NCBI GenBank assembly: GCA_030679035.1
Contig: JAUXTH010000144.1
Coordinates: 31,052 to 95,051 of the forward strand
DNA from: Methylobacter sp.
GTDB taxonomy: Bacteria > Pseudomonadota > Gammaproteobacteria > Methylococcales > Methylomonadaceae
DNA: 64,000 nt
Reading direction: 5' to 3'
Below are positions 25,614 to 34,205 of the stretch, piece after piece. The notes below the pieces were generated by a model. That model was not told where the DNA came from. It did not search any database and was given only the letters and a program-made list of their open reading frames with translations. A program made the position numbers and the translations under genes. Each line of letters opens with the position of its first letter. Position 1 is the first letter of the stretch.

Positions 25614-26981
25614 TTAATTTGCGTTTTTACCTAATGGTTTTATTGAAAGAATCACATCCCGATCAGGCTTGAGCGTAATGCTGGCAGCTTCCTTGATGGT
25701 GTCATCGGTTTTAAAGGTAAATTCTCTTAACAGTGTGACTATGACGATCATCATTTCCAGTTCGGCGAAATGACGGCCTAAACAATTATGTAAGCCACCG
25801 CCAAACGGGTAGAAGGCATATTTATACAGTTCTGTTGTTAGCTGTGGATTTATAAAATGTTCAGGGTAGAATTCGTTGGGGCACTCCCATAACGCGGAAT
25901 GGCGATGGGTAACAAATAAACTAAGAAGGATGGTTGTGCCTTTTTTTATGTTATATCCACCCACTGTAATATCTTCAACAGCTAGGGATGTAATACCCCC
26001 TGATGGCGGGTATAGGCGTAACGTTTCATTGAGGGCAGCTTTGGTGTAAACGAGCTTTTCAAGGTTGGCGGTGGTTAATGCATCGTCCCTGAACTTCATG
26101 ATCTCGGCAGTTACTTTATTATGCACAGCCTGATTTTTGCCTAGCAGATAAAAAAACCAAGCTAACGTATTAATAGTGGTGTCTTGGCTTGCAAAAAATA
26201 AATTAACCATCTCATCTTGCAGCAACTCTTGGGGCATGGTGTAGCCTGACTTGCTATCGGTGGCTTGCATCATCTGTGATATAAGATCATGCCCAAGGTG
26301 CTCGCGTTTTAAAGCTATTTCTTGGCTAATAAAGTCAGCCAGTTTTAAAACAGCTTTTTGGTATTGCCATTTTTTGATAGGCATGAACCACATTAATTTA
26401 CCATTGCTTATGATTTGAGTGACAAGCTGCGGCAAAAGGCATTGACTGATTACATCAATCGTTTGTATCAGCGCTTCATTATTGGGGATAGTATCGGCTG
26501 AACGTCCCAATAACGTTTTGATAATTATTCGTTGAACCAATTTTTTGATCTCGCAAGATAGGTTAATTTCAGTGGCTGTTGTGGCTTTGAGCTTTTCTCT
26601 AGTGATTTCAGCCTCGTTGATAAAAATATTTTGCCATTGACTGATTGCTTCTCTAGTAAACAAAGGCTGCATTAACCGCCTTTGCTTCACCCAGGTTTCA
26701 GCTTTGCTATTGAACAGGCTATCGGCAAAAAACGATTTTTTTGCCTCATAAAGAAAATCCCTGTTTAACAATCCCTTAGCTTCCTGGATATATATCTCCT
26801 CGACATGATCTGGGTGGCAAATGCAAAGCATTTTTTTTGTAAAAAAACTGGCTAAGACTAAATCACCGTGCTTTTGATGCAAGGCGCTTAATGCTAAATG
26901 TGGTTTTCTGATTGATCGCAGAAAAGGAGCAATGATGAGTTGTTCCTTTAGCTGCTTGATGGGGGAGCTTAAAACGACCAT
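25614..26981 (-). CDS. Cytochrome P450
   Basis: 455 aa, full length. I-helix oxygen-binding region NLFFASQDTTINTLAWFFYLLG, ExxR in KAALNETLRLYPPSGG (about 310), and the heme-thiolate loop YPFGGGLHNCLGRHFAELEM with the axial Cys (about 400). No membrane anchor or signal peptide visible. It would need a ferredoxin/reductase, none of which is adjacent. Substrate unknown; bacterial P450s of this long form often hydroxylate fatty acids or terpenoids. Its start overlaps the end of the TonB receptor gene by 13 nt, indicating co-transcription. Confidence 0.93.
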   Translation of the reverse strand: MVVLSSPIKQLKEQLIIAPFLRSIRKPHLALSALHQKHGDLVLASFFTKKMLCICHPDHVEEIYIQEAKGLLNRDFLYEAKKSFFADSLFNSKAETWVKQRRLMQPLFTREAISQWQNIFINEAEITREKLKATTATEINLSCEIKKLVQRIIIKTLLGRSADTIPNNEALIQTIDVISQCLLPQLVTQIISNGKLMWFMPIKKWQYQKAVLKLADFISQEIALKREHLGHDLISQMMQATDSKSGYTMPQELLQDEMVNLFFASQDTTINTLAWFFYLLGKNQAVHNKVTAEIMKFRDDALTTANLEKLVYTKAALNETLRLYPPSGGITSLAVEDITVGGYNIKKGTTILLSLFVTHRHSALWECPNEFYPEHFINPQLTTELYKYAFYPFGGGLHNCLGRHFAELEMMIVIVTLLREFTFKTDDTIKEAASITLKPDRDVILSIKPLGKNAN

Positions 26982-29050
26982 TTAATTTGTCCTAATACTG
27001 AAAGATCATTGACCGGCAAGTCGCCCGGCAATAGAGTGGGAGCGACACTCGGTTCCTTGGCATTAGCACCGAAAACATTATTAACTCTTAGAGTGAGCTC
27101 CAAAGGCTTGGCAACCTTAGTTGAAAGGGTTACTCCAGCAATAAAGTAATTGCTAAGGTTTGGCCTTGGATCATTTGCCGGGCGTTTTCTTTCACCCACC
27201 CAACTCAATTGGCTACCGATCATCCAGTCTTTGGTAAATTTCCAGTCGATTAGCGCTTTTATCATGTGTTCTGGTAATAGACCGGTATTATCGCTTTGAC
27301 TTACGTGATGGTAGCTGTAGTTTAGGGACATATTTAAGTTGTCGTTGTAGGTAAAACGTCCTTCAACTTCGGTCCCCATTCCGTTTATCTTGCTTGCATT
27401 GGAAAACGCAGTAGGGAATGGTTGAACTGTGGTTAATATGGATTGGTTGGCAGATGTGATCAGGTTGTCCAGTTGAAACCAATAGGCGTTGGTTGAGGTG
27501 GTAAGTTGTGGTGACCATTTATTTTCAACCTGAAATTCGACCGTATCCATTATTTCTGGTTTAAGAATCGTGGTTGGAGTTGCGGTCAGATTTTTTTCTA
27601 AAAATGAAGGTGGCCGAAATGAACGGCTATAGAGCAACTTTGTGGTCAGGTTATTGTTAACGTTCCACACTAACGAGATACGTGGGCTAAAGCCATCGGT
27701 CGTATCAGAGTAAAAATCGTATCGTAGTCCCGTAGTCAGATAAAAGTCGGTCGCAAAATTCCATTCGTCCTGCAATAAAGCGTAAAAATTTGTTCGGTTT
27801 CTTGATTTTAAATTGGGGTCACTTCCAAGTGATGATAGCTCGGTAAAGAGGATTTGTTGGATAAAACCGGGCGTAATAAGGTAGTTAAGCTTATCGCTAA
27901 TATTATCTATCCAGTTGTAGATAATGCCGGTTCCGGAAGTCACGTTGTGAGCTTTAATGCCAGTGTAATTTAATTGGGTAGTAAGCCCTGTGGTACCCTG
28001 GAAATGAGTTGTTTGCACGTTGGCACCTTGTGGTAAAAATCCGCCCAAGGTACCTGGTGGCAACAAGCCCCAATTCCAACGGGTATCTTGACCCACAAAG
28101 TAAGCTTTTGATTCAGAAGTTAAGTTATCGTTAAATTTATGGTTGGCTGATAAGTCCAGGTTGTAAACATCCTCGTTGGTTGTTCCTGACCTATCTAATG
28201 CCAGAGCCGCACCTTGCCCGGTTTGAACATTATTAAAGCGTTGATATCCGGCTCTAAGCCGAAGCCAATCTTTATAGGCCACATCCACTCGGGCATCAAT
28301 GTCATCCCGTCCATTGTTGGTAAATCCAGGTGCATTGGACACCCGAGTTCCAAGCTGATTATCTAAAAATGACTGGGCATCGCGTTCTATACGACCTTGA
28401 CTGCCATTCGTCGTTCCACCTTGAGCGGAAAATGAATACTCCCAATCGTTATTTTTCTGGCCATATTGTGCCCAGCCTTCGTAGGTATTTTGACTGCCTA
28501 AAAAGCTACCGACATTGCCACCTTTAAGATCGTTACCCGTTTTAAGGATAATATTAATGACTCCGGTAATGGCATCACCCCCATAGAGCATGGAGCCAGG
28601 ACCCCTGATAACTTCGATGTGAGAAATATTTTTTACCGGCATAGTCCAGGCAAAAGGTTTACCTCCTATGAAGGTGTTTTTTTGTGGGACACCATTAATT
28701 AGGATTAGCACTTGCGAGTTTGCCTCTGAATAAATCCCCCTGAAGCCTATAACATTATTGGTGTTGCCTGCTCTGGCACTGCTCACATGCGCGCCAGGTA
28801 AGTATTCCAGAACATCCTCTAAACGCCTTGCACCAATTTTTTCAATGTCTTTACTGGTCATGACAGAGGTCACGCTGGGACTTAAGTTTTGCAAGATAGG
28901 GTGACCAGTTGCAATAGACAGCATTTTTTCATTGCCGTAAGTATCCTTTAAGTCATCCAACTCGGAGTCCTCAGCATGGGTTACTTGGGTTAATACCAAA
29001 AATAAAGCCAATAATTTTGGTAATTGAGTATGTTTTTTTGGATTGATCAA
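26969..29050 (-). CDS. TonB-dependent outer-membrane receptor
   Basis: 693 aa with signal peptide (LLALFLVLTQVTHA). The plug domain includes SPSVTSVMTSKDIEKIGARRLEDVLEYLPGAHVSSARAGNTNNVIGFRGIYSEANSQVLILINGVPQKN and HIEVIRGPGSMLYGGDAITGVINIILK. A 22-strand barrel follows and ends in a terminal aromatic (IKWSF). A canonical TonB box is not obvious. It imports a scarce large ligand (siderophore, heme or other) across the outer membrane; the ligand cannot be told. Transcribed leftward with the P450 gene, perhaps into the response regulator. Confidence 0.92.
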   Translation of the reverse strand: MINPKKHTQLPKLLALFLVLTQVTHAEDSELDDLKDTYGNEKMLSIATGHPILQNLSPSVTSVMTSKDIEKIGARRLEDVLEYLPGAHVSSARAGNTNNVIGFRGIYSEANSQVLILINGVPQKNTFIGGKPFAWTMPVKNISHIEVIRGPGSMLYGGDAITGVINIILKTGNDLKGGNVGSFLGSQNTYEGWAQYGQKNNDWEYSFSAQGGTTNGSQGRIERDAQSFLDNQLGTRVSNAPGFTNNGRDDIDARVDVAYKDWLRLRAGYQRFNNVQTGQGAALALDRSGTTNEDVYNLDLSANHKFNDNLTSESKAYFVGQDTRWNWGLLPPGTLGGFLPQGANVQTTHFQGTTGLTTQLNYTGIKAHNVTSGTGIIYNWIDNISDKLNYLITPGFIQQILFTELSSLGSDPNLKSRNRTNFYALLQDEWNFATDFYLTTGLRYDFYSDTTDGFSPRISLVWNVNNNLTTKLLYSRSFRPPSFLEKNLTATPTTILKPEIMDTVEFQVENKWSPQLTTSTNAYWFQLDNLITSANQSILTTVQPFPTAFSNASKINGMGTEVEGRFTYNDNLNMSLNYSYHHVSQSDNTGLLPEHMIKALIDWKFTKDWMIGSQLSWVGERKRPANDPRPNLSNYFIAGVTLSTKVAKPLELTLRVNNVFGANAKEPSVAPTLLPGDLPVNDLSVLGQIKWSF

Positions 29051-29325
29051 TTAATCCGCCTCTAGTCGCTATTATTAGCCGACAATGGGGTGTTTTACTT
29101 AAGGTGCATCTCAATTGTTAACGTTCATTTTAAATTACTCAATCTTAAATTTACGTTAAGAAAATAAGCCTGATTCAAGTTTTCTTTAAATTAGCGGCAA
29201 TTCCTCATCAGAAAAATTGGTTGTTGTATTTTTTTTTAACAGGTTAACCTTATAATGCCACACGCCTTGCAAGCAAAAGTTAAGGCTATTTTCTTTAATT
29301 TTATGACTAACCCGCAAAACCTGTT

Positions 29326-30489
29326 TTGAATACTCAAATTTATCTCGATTACGCTGCAACAACACCCATGGCACCCGAAGCGGCTAAAGCCATGGCGCAA
29401 TGCTTAACCATGGACGGGGTTTTCGCTAACCCTGCATCCTTGCAGCATGGTTTTGGTGAAGTAGCTGATGCCTTAGTCGAGCAATCCCGCACTGAAATCG
29501 CACATCTATTAAGTTGCAAAGCGAAGGATCTGGTTTTCACTTCAGGTGCGACTGAATCAAATAACCTGGCTCTTAAGGGAATTGCCTTAAGGTATCAAAG
29601 TAAAGGCAACCACATCATTACTTCAGCCAGCGAACATAAAGCGGTATTGGATACATGTAAATACATTGAGAGCATCGGTTTTAAGATCACTTATCTAAGA
29701 CCCGATTATGAGGGCCGCATAAGTCTTGATCGTATTTTGGATGCACTGACCGAAGAAACCATCCTTGTGTCCCTGATGCAGGTCAACAATGAGACAGGGT
29801 TTATCCAAGACATACAACAAATCGCACAAGCCCTAAAAGAAAAAGACTTGTTTTTCCATGTTGATGCCGCTCAAAGCGCTGGTAAGATAAAAATTGATCT
29901 GACTGAAACACCAATAGATTTGTTATCCCTGTCAGCCCATAAGTTTTATGGCCCGAAAGGCATTGGCTGCTTGTATGTTCGTAACAGAAGACAAACCAAT
30001 TTAACTCCCTTGATGCATGGCGGCGGACAAGAATACGGCCTGCGCCCTGGCACCTTAGCCACCCATCAAATAGTCGGCATGGCAACGGCATTTAAAATTG
30101 CACATAACTTAATGTTGACTGACTATCAATATGGCCTACGCCAGGCAAAAATGCTAACGGACCAACTCCAACAACTTGAAGGCGTTCATTTCAACGGCGA
30201 TCAAATCAATAAATTACCCAATATAATCAATGTCAGTTTTGGTCAGGTGGGCGCTGATTCTTTACTTATTGCCTTAAGAGATGAACTGGCGATAGCTTCT
30301 GGCTCAGCCTGTAATACGGGCACTATTGAGGCCTCGCATGTCCTTAGAGCCATGGGCATAGAAGGTGATCGCCTCTATGGCGCTGTGCGTATCAGTTTTG
30401 GACGTTACACGACTGAATCAGATATTCAACAAGCTGGGCAATGCATTTGTGCTGCAGTTACCCATTTAAGACAACTAGCATTGGCGTAA
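29326..30489 (+). CDS. dndA: Cysteine desulfurase, DndA-type
   Basis: 387 aa. The class V PLP fold starts IYLDYAATTPMAPEAAKAM. Visible motifs are FTSGATESNNLALKG, the PLP Lys in SLSAHKFYGPKGIGCLYV (about 207), LRPGT and the catalytic-Cys loop ASGSACNTGTIEASHVLRAMG (about 331). It supplies sulfur from cysteine for DNA phosphorothioation with DndC. The assignment to DndA rather than IscS rests on the adjacent phosphorothioation-associated methyltransferase and the dndC/dndD genes. Translation appears to begin with TTG; an ATG at 29303 is out of frame, and a Shine-Dalgarno is weak. A TATAAT at 29251 is a candidate -10. Confidence 0.85.
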   Translation: MNTQIYLDYAATTPMAPEAAKAMAQCLTMDGVFANPASLQHGFGEVADALVEQSRTEIAHLLSCKAKDLVFTSGATESNNLALKGIALRYQSKGNHIITSASEHKAVLDTCKYIESIGFKITYLRPDYEGRISLDRILDALTEETILVSLMQVNNETGFIQDIQQIAQALKEKDLFFHVDAAQSAGKIKIDLTETPIDLLSLSAHKFYGPKGIGCLYVRNRRQTNLTPLMHGGGQEYGLRPGTLATHQIVGMATAFKIAHNLMLTDYQYGLRQAKMLTDQLQQLEGVHFNGDQINKLPNIINVSFGQVGADSLLIALRDELAIASGSACNTGTIEASHVLRAMGIEGDRLYGAVRISFGRYTTESDIQQAGQCICAAVTHLRQLALA

Positions 30490-30498
30490 GGTATCAGT

Positions 30499-33030
30499 AT
30501 GCTTGGCAAAAAAGTGCTTAACAATGTGTATTGGCACAGCAGTTTAACCATTGCCCAAGCTGACGATGTGCAACAACAGATCGCCGCAGCAGAGACCTTG
30601 GCCAATTTGCAGGCAGGTACCGATTACAATGTTGTGAAATATGACGGTAAAAGTCAGGCACTGTCTTTATTGTGGTATCCAGGATTTTTTATTGATGCTT
30701 TTCCTGCCCTGGAAAAAAGTTATCGCATTGACCTGGACGCCCAACGTGTCGAAAAACGCAGCTATCAAGCCTCATTCAATCCTCCCATTCTGCACCGCAA
30801 AGAATTATTCCTTAGCCAAGACGATCCACACATCGCCCAGTTTAAAGAGCTGACAGCAACCGCCGAACAATTAGGCTTATTTGAAAATCCCATTCGTATC
30901 GGCTTTAAACAAGCTTGGGAAAATCTGATTGCCGAAAAAGGCTTTCAATTAGTTGACCATCAATTTGTACCGTTGGGTAATTTGGAAACCAATGATGATG
31001 ATCCGCTGGATTCCGAATCGTCAGCTGGCACGGCTATATCCAGACATTTAACCGCCCTGTCACGCAGTAATTTGTCGGCACCTATGCAATGTTTGGCGCG
31101 ACATGGTTTTTTAGACGGAGCCTTATCGGTCTTTGACTACGGTTGCGGTAAAGGTGACGATATTCGCAACTTAACCGTCAACTCCATTACCGTTTCAGGT
31201 TGGGACCCACACTATGCAGCCGATCAGCCCAAACAATCGGCAGATATTGTTAACTTGGGCTTTGTTATCAATGTCATCGAAAGTTATCAAGAGCGCCTTG
31301 AAGCCTTACGCGGCGCTTATCATTTAACTCAACAAGTCTTGGTGGTATCAGCGATGCTGCTTAATCAAAACGCGTTTAAAGGCCAAACGTTTAATGATGG
31401 TGTCATCACCCAGCGCAATACCTTCCAGAAATATTTTACCCAAACCGAATTAAAAGAATTTCTAAGCGATACATTAGACACGGAGGCGATTCCGGTTGCC
31501 CCAGGCATCTTCTTTATTTTTAAAGACACGGATGCCGAACAACGCTTTTTGCTCAATCGACAACGCAGTCACCGCAATGTATTACGCCTGTCGCAACGTT
31601 CCTCAAATCCTACCGTACCCAAGCTGTCGCGTAACGAGAAAAAATATCTTAGCTTCAAGCATCTGCTTGATCCGCTCTGGCAACAAACCCTGGAGCTGGG
31701 TCGCTTGCCGGAAAAAACTGAACTCAATAACCTGATAGAACTGACGGAAAGTTTTGGCTCTATCAGTAAAGCCCTGCACTTTATGCTGGCCCAGTTTGAT
31801 GAAGACCTTTTAGAGCAAGCACGACAAAACCGCATTGACGATTTGTTAACCTATTTTGCCTTACAGACTTTTTCTAAACGCAGGGCTTACAAACACCTGG
31901 AAACGGCGCTACAAAAAGACATCAAAGCTTTTTTTGGCGATTATAAAAATGCAATGGCAACCGCCCAAGCGGTGTTATTTCAAATCGGCAAAGCCGAGCT
32001 GATCGCAACGGCCTGTCTGCAAGCTAGTGAACAAGGCTTGGGCTATCTTGATGATGAGCAGGCTTTATATTTACATAGCCATGTCGTAGCACAGTTGCCC
32101 ACCGTGTTGCGCATTTATATTGGTTGCGCAACTGTTCTCTATGGCGATATAGAGCAAACCGATTTAATCAAAATCCACAGCCAGTCCGGCAAGCTCAGTT
32201 TAATGCGTTACGACGACTTTCAACAGCTGCCGTTACCGCGCTTACTGGAACGGGTTAAGGTCAACCTGCGTCAACAAAGCTTTGATCTGTATCAATATGG
32301 CGAAGAATTTGAGCCTACCTATTTGTATGTAAAATCGCGTTATATCAATGAAGAATTTCCCAACTATGCCGAACAACTCAGCTTTGATGAACACCTGCAA
32401 GCCTTGAATTTGTTCGACTTGAGCGGCTATGGTCCCAGGCCTGATGCTTTTCGCGACACACTGGCCAAAGCACGTTGGGCGATTGATGGTTTTAACTTGC
32501 TACGCAGCCAAACCATTCCTGCACTTGATGCGCCGTGTGGCCAAAACCTGACCTATCGACAACTGATCGAATGCGGCGAAACCCAACAGCGCCTCGGCCT
32601 GGCGAATTGTCCAAAACAGCCGGACAGTTATACCGCACTGTATGATTTAGCCTCGCACATTCTCGATCCGGTGATTGATTATTTCGGCATGATTAGTCTA
32701 ACTTATGGCTTTTGCTCACATGAGTTGGGCAAACTCATTAACAAGCGAGTCGCGCCTAAACTGGATCAACATGCCGCCCATGAACTCAACACCAAAAAGA
32801 ATCTGATCTGTCCACGCTTGGGTGCAGCAATTGATTTTATCGTCGACGATGAAAACATGCGAGAAGTCGCCGACTGGGTTGAAGAAAATACGCCATTTGA
32901 TCGGCTGTATTTTTATGGCGATGATCGTCCGATTCATGTCAGTTATGGCCCCGAACAGAAAGGCGAGTATATAGATTTGGTAATAACTGAAGCGGGACGG
33001 CAAGTTCCGAGAAAACGGAAACCTATCTAA
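30499..33030 (+). CDS. DNA phosphorothioation-associated putative methyltransferase
   Basis: 843 aa. The class I SAM methyltransferase motif I is SVFDYGCGKGDDIRNLTVNSITVSGWDPHYA (about 212-240), followed by DIVNLGFVINVIESYQERLEALRGAYHLTQQVLVVSAML. Large flanking regions carry conserved stretches such as ISRHLTALSRSNLSAPMQCLARHGFLDG and LSFDEHLQALNLFDLSGYGPRPDAFRDTLAKARWAIDGFNLLR. This arrangement matches the large methyltransferase family annotated as phosphorothioation-associated. The substrate is unproven. It lies 9 bp after dndA, clearly one operon. Confidence 0.85.
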   Translation: MLGKKVLNNVYWHSSLTIAQADDVQQQIAAAETLANLQAGTDYNVVKYDGKSQALSLLWYPGFFIDAFPALEKSYRIDLDAQRVEKRSYQASFNPPILHRKELFLSQDDPHIAQFKELTATAEQLGLFENPIRIGFKQAWENLIAEKGFQLVDHQFVPLGNLETNDDDPLDSESSAGTAISRHLTALSRSNLSAPMQCLARHGFLDGALSVFDYGCGKGDDIRNLTVNSITVSGWDPHYAADQPKQSADIVNLGFVINVIESYQERLEALRGAYHLTQQVLVVSAMLLNQNAFKGQTFNDGVITQRNTFQKYFTQTELKEFLSDTLDTEAIPVAPGIFFIFKDTDAEQRFLLNRQRSHRNVLRLSQRSSNPTVPKLSRNEKKYLSFKHLLDPLWQQTLELGRLPEKTELNNLIELTESFGSISKALHFMLAQFDEDLLEQARQNRIDDLLTYFALQTFSKRRAYKHLETALQKDIKAFFGDYKNAMATAQAVLFQIGKAELIATACLQASEQGLGYLDDEQALYLHSHVVAQLPTVLRIYIGCATVLYGDIEQTDLIKIHSQSGKLSLMRYDDFQQLPLPRLLERVKVNLRQQSFDLYQYGEEFEPTYLYVKSRYINEEFPNYAEQLSFDEHLQALNLFDLSGYGPRPDAFRDTLAKARWAIDGFNLLRSQTIPALDAPCGQNLTYRQLIECGETQQRLGLANCPKQPDSYTALYDLASHILDPVIDYFGMISLTYGFCSHELGKLINKRVAPKLDQHAAHELNTKKNLICPRLGAAIDFIVDDENMREVADWVEENTPFDRLYFYGDDRPIHVSYGPEQKGEYIDLVITEAGRQVPRKRKPI

Positions 33031-33055
33031 ATAACTAAAGCGACATCGTTTTTGT

Positions 33056-33454
33056 TTAGGATAAGTTATCTACCACTAATTTAAAACCTACAACACGATC
33101 AAAAGGTTTGGTATTACCTGTTGCTAAGTTTATGTTATTTCCTAATGCGGTCGCCGCTATCAATAAATCTTCAGATTCAATTAACAAACCTTTCTTTTTT
33201 AAATCCTGATAAATATTAGCCGAGTGTTCTGCGCAATTACTATAAAAATTCAGCACTGTCATGTTGCTAAACATGACATTCCAATAAGCATCTTCATCCT
33301 GATTATCACCATATTATAATTCATGAATGGTATTACTGGATACAGAAAATTGATACTATTTTGTCGTCAAGCAGTACAAAAATGTTTTGTCTTTATCTGC
33401 TTTCTTTGCTCGCTAGTGTGTAATCATTACATTCGTATCGAGTCCGATTATCTC
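33056..33454 (-). pseudogene. Decayed VapC-like PIN-domain toxin gene
   Basis: Reading leftward in one frame gives IIGLDTNVMITH-stop-RAKKADKDKTFLYCLTTK-stop-YQFSVSSNTIHEL-stop-YGDNQDEDAYWNVMFSNMTVL..., then the intact tail LIESEDLLIAATALGNNINLATGNTKPFDRVVGFKLVVDNLS. The LDTN start, ESEDLLIAA and GN-TKPF-RV-GFKL motifs are those of PIN ribonuclease toxins. Three in-frame stops and no start codon show that it is dead. The ORF track only sees the last 72 codons. Confidence 0.75.
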
Positions 33455-33765
33455 CGTAGGCGAAAATACCTTATTTTGTCTTCAATAGCTGTACATTCAT
33501 CATCTGACATTTCAGGACTATCAAGTAAAAACTTTTGAAATGTAGAGTATGATCCGCGATCATCAGTTTAAAAAACTGCTCAACGTTAATTTTAACACCA
33601 TTCCTTTCTAAAAATGCACATCAATCTGCTTGAACAATTCCTACGGATTTAATTCCAGTAACTGTGAACGCACGCGCGTCCTTAAGTCCATTACAGGATT
33701 AAATACATATTATTTATAATCGGCATGGTCAAGATTAATTAATAATAAGTTTGATGAGGAATGAT
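33455..33765 (-). pseudogene. Further coding debris upstream of the VapC remnant
   Basis: On the minus strand SFYLDSPEMSDDECTAIEDKIRYFRLRR-stop may be the tail of the partner antitoxin. Further up, MDLRTRVRSQLLELNP-stop-ELFKQIDVHF-stop looks like another degraded protein I cannot name. The stretch has no intact ORF, and the plus-strand 33323-33538 frame is a shadow. Confidence 0.35.
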
Positions 33766-34203
33766 CTAGAATTTTCTTATTTTAGTCAAAGATTCTACTT
33801 CACTCAATATAGCCCAAAGCGGCCTGTCCTCCGGATCATTTAGTACTTGAATTAAATGTGGCATTCCAGCATTGGCTAATTCTAAACAGTAATTAAATAC
33901 TTCCCTATGTTCAGATATTATTTCAAATCTTTCTGTTATACCAAGAACAGCTAATTGCATAAGACTTATTCGTTTGGCGTCAAGAATATGAGCTGCTGTT
34001 GCATTATATGTATCCAGATCTTTAACTGGATCTAATTTTTTATTAACTGCAATTAAAAATGCCATAAACCAAAAATCAACCTGTCTCTCAAAGGGTGCAG
34101 ATTCGGGAGTTTCTTTGTTACCTGTTCTACAGTATTTCTTTACAGATTCTTGATATTTTTTTGGTAGGTGTATTTCAAATGATGCAAATGGATTAGCGGA
34201 CAT
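33766..34203 (-). CDS. 145-aa protein at the dndE position of the phosphorothioation operon
   Basis: Starts MSANPFASFEIHLPKKYQESVKKYCRTGNKETPESAPFERQVDFWFMAFLIAVNKKL, soluble and largely helical. I do not see the compact basic pattern of canonical DndE. It is last in the leftward operon, 2 bp after the dndD-like gene, where dndE usually sits. It could be a divergent functional replacement of DndE (which binds nicked DNA) or a system-specific accessory protein. AT-rich like its neighbours. Confidence 0.55.
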   Translation of the reverse strand: MSANPFASFEIHLPKKYQESVKKYCRTGNKETPESAPFERQVDFWFMAFLIAVNKKLDPVKDLDTYNATAAHILDAKRISLMQLAVLGITERFEIISEHREVFNYCLELANAGMPHLIQVLNDPEDRPLWAILSEVESLTKIRKF

Positions 34204-34205
34204 GA

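Noticed and set aside
33323-33538. 71-aa plus-strand ORF
   Set aside because: It is antisense to the decayed VapC and antitoxin remnants and has no features of its own.
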